Assembly (NCBI RefSeq): GCF_029227915.1
Contig: NC_079876.1
Span: 3,784,001-3,848,000, forward strand
DNA: 64,000 nt
From: Hydractinia symbiolongicarpus
Lineage: Eukaryota; Cnidaria; Hydrozoa; Anthoathecata; Hydractiniidae
Direction of reading: 5' to 3'
In this document: one piece after another, positions 60,226-64,000 of the stretch
Position numbering within the stretch: the first letter of the stretch is position 1
Layout of the letters: every line of letters starts with the position of its first letter
The notes under the pieces: generated by a model
Databases searched by the model: none
What the model was told of the DNA's origin: nothing
The model's input: the letters and a program-made list of their open reading frames with translations, nothing else
Position numbers and translations under genes: made by a program

Positions 60226-62462
60226 AGCGATACAACCTAGTAATACCAGAAAGATATCACGAAATACATGTTGGTACGAATATGTGACTCAACCGTTGTT
60301 ACACAAACGGATTGATACTGTTAGAAAGTCAATGAAATGTAGTTTTTGAAACTGTCTCTAAATCTTCAGCGCGGGATAACGGCTAGGATTGGTCCCACAG
60401 TAAAAAATGACTTATTCATCTAAATTTTTAAATAAAGCGCTACCACAGCGCCCAGTGTAATCGCTGAGTTCCGGCAATCATGTCAAATTAAGAAGAATGT
60501 TTTTTCTTGGAGTCCAATTGTCTTACTTATAACATTTATAACGTCACAGTCCAAAATCAGTTCAATTTTGTCCCACAGTCAATCGTTTCACTGTTAAAAG
60601 CAATGCAACCTATTAAATGAGAAAAATATCGCTTAATGCATGTTTGTACGAATATGTGACACAAACGTTGTAACTCAAATGGACTGATACTGTTAGAAAG
60701 TCATTGAAATGTAGTCCTTGAAGTTGTCAATATTTCTTCAGCGCGTCCTAACGGCTACGATTGGTCCCAGAGTACAAAATGACTTATTTATCTAAATTTT
60801 TAAATAAAGCGCTCCCACAGCGGCCAGTGTAATCGCTGAGTTCCGGCAATCACGTCAAATTAAGAAGAATGTTATTTCTTGGAGTCCAATAGTCTCATTT
60901 ATCAAATTGATCAGGTCACAGTCCAAAGTTAGTTCAATTAAGTCCCACAGTCAACCGTTTCATTGTTAAAAGCTATGCAACCTAGTAATATCAGAAAAAT
61001 ATCGCTAAATACATGTTAGTAGGATTATGTGACCCAACCGTTGTAACTCAAACGGACTGACACCGTTAGAAAGTCAATGAAATGTAGTTTTTGAAACTTA
61101 CGCTATTTCTTCAGCGCGCGATAACGGCTACGATTGGTCACACGGTAAAGAATGATTTATTTATCTAAATTTTTAAATGAAGCGCTACTACAGCGCCCAG
61201 TGTAATCGCTCAGTTCCGGCAATCATGTGAAATTAAGATGAATGTTATTTCTTGGAGTTCAATTGTCTCATTTATCACATTTATCAGGTCACAGTCGAAA
61301 GTTAGTTCATTTATCTCCCACAGTCAATCGTTTCACTGTTAAAAGCGATACAATCTAGTAATACCGGAAAGATATCACGAAATATATGTTGGTACAAATA
61401 TGTGACTTAACCGTTGTAACACAAACGGATTGATACTGTTAGAAAGTCAATGAAATGTAGTTTTTGAAACTCTCTCTATTTCTTCAGCGCGGGATAACGG
61501 CTAGGATTGGTCCCACAATATAAAATGACTTATTCAACTAAATGTTTATATGAAGCGCTACCACAGAGCATAGTGTAATCGCTGAGTTTCGGCAATCATG
61601 TCAAATTAAGCAGAATGTTATTTCTTGGAGTCCAATTATCTCACTTATAACATTTATAACGTCACAGTCCAAAATCAGTTCAATTTAGTCCCACAGCCAA
61701 TCGTTTCACTGTTAAAAGCAATGCAACCTATTAACATGAGAAAAATATCGCTAAATGCATGTTTGTACGAATATGTGACACAAACGTTCTAACTCAAATG
61801 GACTGATACTGTTAGAAAGTTATTGAAATGTAGTTCTTGAAGCTGTCAATATTTCTTCAGCGCGTCCTAACGGCTAGGATTCGACCCACAGTTCAAAATG
61901 ACTTATTTATCTACATTTTTAAATGAAGCGCTACCACAGCGCCCAGTGTAATCGCTAACTTCCGGCAATCAAGCCAAATTAAGAAGAATGTTTTTTCTTG
62001 GAGTCCAATTGTCTCATTTATCACATTTATCAGGTCACAGTCCAAAGTTAGTTCAATTAAGTCCCACAGTCAATCGTTTAATTGTTAAAAGCAATGCAAT
62101 CTAGTAATATCAGAAAAATATCTCTAAATACATGTTGGTACGAATATGTGACCCAACCATTGTAACTCAAACGGACTGACACCGTTAGAAAGTCAATGAA
62201 ATGTAGTTTTTGAAACTGTCGCTATTCTTCAGCCCGCAATAACGGCTAGGATTGGTCCCACGGTAAAGAATGACTTATTTATCTAAAATTTTAAATGACG
62301 CGCTACCACAGCGCCCAGTGTAATAAGCTGAGTTCCGGCAAGCACATCAAATTAAGAAGAATGTTATTTCTTGGAGTCCAGTTGTCTCATTTCTCAAATT
62401 TATCAGGTCGCTGTCCAAAGATAGTTCAATTAAGTCCCACAGTCAATCGTTTCATTGTTAAA
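60226..62462. repeat. Block G hexamer, copy 1 (2237 bp)
   Basis: Six monomers. Landmarks recur at +2237: CCTATTAAATGAG near 60609 and 62846, and GGAG at 60509 and 62746. It overlaps the end of block F, whose last monomer supplies its first part. It includes the two monomers related to block D at 61627-62372. Confidence 0.9.
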
Positions 62463-64000
62463 AGCGATACAACCTAGTAATACCAGAAAGATATCACGAA
62501 ATACATGTTGGTACGAATATGTGACTCAACCGTTGTTACACAAACGGATTGATACTGTTAGAAAGTCAATGAAATGTAGTTTTTGAAACTGTCTCTAATT
62601 CTTCAGCGCGGGATAACGGCTAGGATTGGTCCCACAGTAAAAAATGACTTATTCATCTAAATTTTTAAATAAAGCGCTACCACAGCGCCCAGTGTAATCG
62701 CTGAGTTCCGGCAATCATGTCAAATTAAGAAGAATGTTTTTTCTTGGAGTCCAATTGTCTTACTTATAACATTTATAACGTCACAGTCCAAAATCAGTTC
62801 AATTTTGTCCCACAGTCAATCGTTTCACTGTTAAAAGCAATGCAACCTATTAAATGAGAAAAATATCGCTTAATGCATGTTTGTACGAATATGTGACACA
62901 AACGTTGTAACTCAAATGGACTGATACTGTTAGAAAGTCATTGAAATGTAGTCCTTGAAGTTGTCAATATTTCTTCAGCGCGTCCTAACGGCTACGATTA
63001 GTCCCAGAGTACAAAATGACTTATTTATCTAAATTTTTAAATAAAGCGCTCCCACAGCGGCCAGTGTAATCGCTGAGTTCCGGCAATCACGTCAAATTAA
63101 GAAGAATGTTATTTCTTGGAGTCCAATAGTCTCATTTATCAAATTGATCAGGTCACAGTCCAAAGTTAGTTCAATTAAGTCCCACAGTCAACCGTTTCAT
63201 TGTTAAAAGCTATGCAACCTAGTAATATCAGAACAATATCGCTAAATACATGTTAGTAGGATTATGTGACCCAACCGTTGTAACTCAAACGGACTGACAC
63301 CGTTAGAAAGTCAATGAAATGTAGTTTTTGAAACTTACGCTATTTCTTCAGCGCGCGATAACGGCTACGATTGGTCACACGGTAAAGAATGATTTATTTA
63401 TCTAAATTTTTAAATGAAGCGCTACTACAGCGCCCAGTGTAATCGCTCAGTTCCGGCAATCATGTGAAATTAAGATGAATGTTATTTCTTGGAGTTCAAT
63501 TGTCTCATTTATCACATTTATCAGGTCACAGTCGAAAGTTAGTTCATTTATGTCCCACAGTCAATCGTTTCACTGTTAAAAGCGATACAATCTAGTAATA
63601 CCGGAAAGATATCACGAAATATATGTTGGTACAAATATGTGACTTAACCGTTGTAACACAAACGGATTGATACTGTTAGAAAGTCAATAAAATGTAGTTT
63701 TTGAAACTCTCTCTATTTCTTCAGCGCGGGATAACGGCTAGGATTGGTCCCACAATATAAAATGACTTATTCAACTAAATGTTTATATGAAGCGCTACCA
63801 CAGAGCATAGTGTAATCGCTGAGTGTCGGCAATCATGTCAAATTAAGCAGAATGTTATTTCTTGGAGTCCAATTATCTCACTTATAACATTTATAACGTC
63901 ACAGTCCAAAATCAGTTCAATTTAGTCCCACAGCCAATCGTTTCACTGTTAAAAGCAATGCAACCTATTAACATGAGAAAAATATCGCTAAATGCATGTT
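62463..64000. repeat. Block G hexamer, copy 2 (partial, runs off the window)
   Basis: Repeats 60226-61763 with few differences: GAACAATATCGC near 63231, TTTATGTCCC against TTTATCTCCC near 63546, and GAGTGTCGG against GAGTTTCGG near 63821. The array continues beyond the window. Confidence 0.9.

Larger units (their letters stand above)
1..64000. repeat. Tandem satellite DNA array, monomer about 373 bp
   Basis: The entire window is built from head-to-tail copies of one 372-373 bp monomer. The GGAGTCC landmark, or a one-base variant of it, occurs at 353, 725, 1099, 1472, 1844 and 2216 and continues to 63864. This makes about 172 monomers, nearly all of full length. All copies I read have the same orientation. 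Monomers differ from each other by scattered substitutions and small indels, while HOR copies are almost identical. No unique sequence longer than a few tens of bases separates monomers. Established knowledge: arrays like this are usually centromeric or pericentromeric heterochromatin in eukaryotes. I did not recognise the family, so species and exact chromosomal position are unknown. The + strand as given is taken as the reference orientation. Confidence 0.98.

Noticed and set aside
1-64000. CRISPR array
   Set aside because: The repeated unit is 373 bp with no short repeat and variable spacer structure. Adjacent units are similar throughout, and no cas genes are present.
1-64000. Terminal repeats or target-site duplications of a transposon at HOR block boundaries
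   Set aside because: Boundaries at 13089, 21650, 35440, 44655, 56582 and 60395 are in-register switches between monomer types, with no inserted non-satellite sequence or flanking short duplications.

Overview
The whole 64 kb window is one uninterrupted tandem satellite DNA array. The monomer is about 372-373 bp, AT-rich by eye, and every copy is in the same head-to-tail orientation. A landmark near the monomer's GGAGTCC motif recurs at 353, 725, 1099, 1472, 1844 and 2216, and on to 63864, which gives roughly 172 monomers. I found no convincing protein-coding gene, RNA gene, transposon, CRISPR array or unique-sequence island. Long homogeneous coding-free arrays of this kind are typical of eukaryotic centromeric or pericentromeric heterochromatin. 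I do not recognise the monomer, so I name no species, and the centromeric location is an inference.

Monomers fall into at least four recognisable sequence types. Type 1 carries an ACACGGTAAAGAATGATT segment. Type 2 carries TACAATTG, an ATCGAT (ClaI) site and GGGACCAG. Type 3 carries GATATC (EcoRV) and often GCGGGATAAC. Type 4 carries ATAACATTTATAACG and ATGCAT (NsiI), and in some blocks CTGCAG (PstI). Many monomers are chimeras of two types.

These types are arranged into successive higher-order repeat (HOR) blocks, each with its own period. Block A (1-13089) has a 21-monomer, 7824 bp unit. Block B (about 13831-21650) has a 3159 bp unit of 9 monomers, two of which carry a fixed 98 bp deletion. 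Block C (24561-35439) has a 6-monomer unit of about 2239 bp with 7- and 8-monomer variants. Block D (about 35440-44654) is older-looking and irregular, with a degraded 2239 bp periodicity and a 1490 bp tetramer duplication. Block E (about 44655-56580) has a 1864 bp pentamer nested in a 3356 bp 9-monomer unit. Block F (about 57013-60395) has a 1493 bp tetramer. Block G (about 60226-64000) has a 2237 bp hexamer that runs off the window end.

The main content is a record of satellite evolution by unequal exchange. There are near-identical local copies, one-monomer gains and losses between neighbouring HOR units, the same deletion monomer and the same monomer trimer in blocks tens of kilobases apart, mosaic monomers, and one monomer with a perfect 12 bp-arm palindrome that looks like a template-switch event. 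All coordinates come from reading the sequence by eye. Identity statements refer to the stretches I compared, not to a computed alignment.
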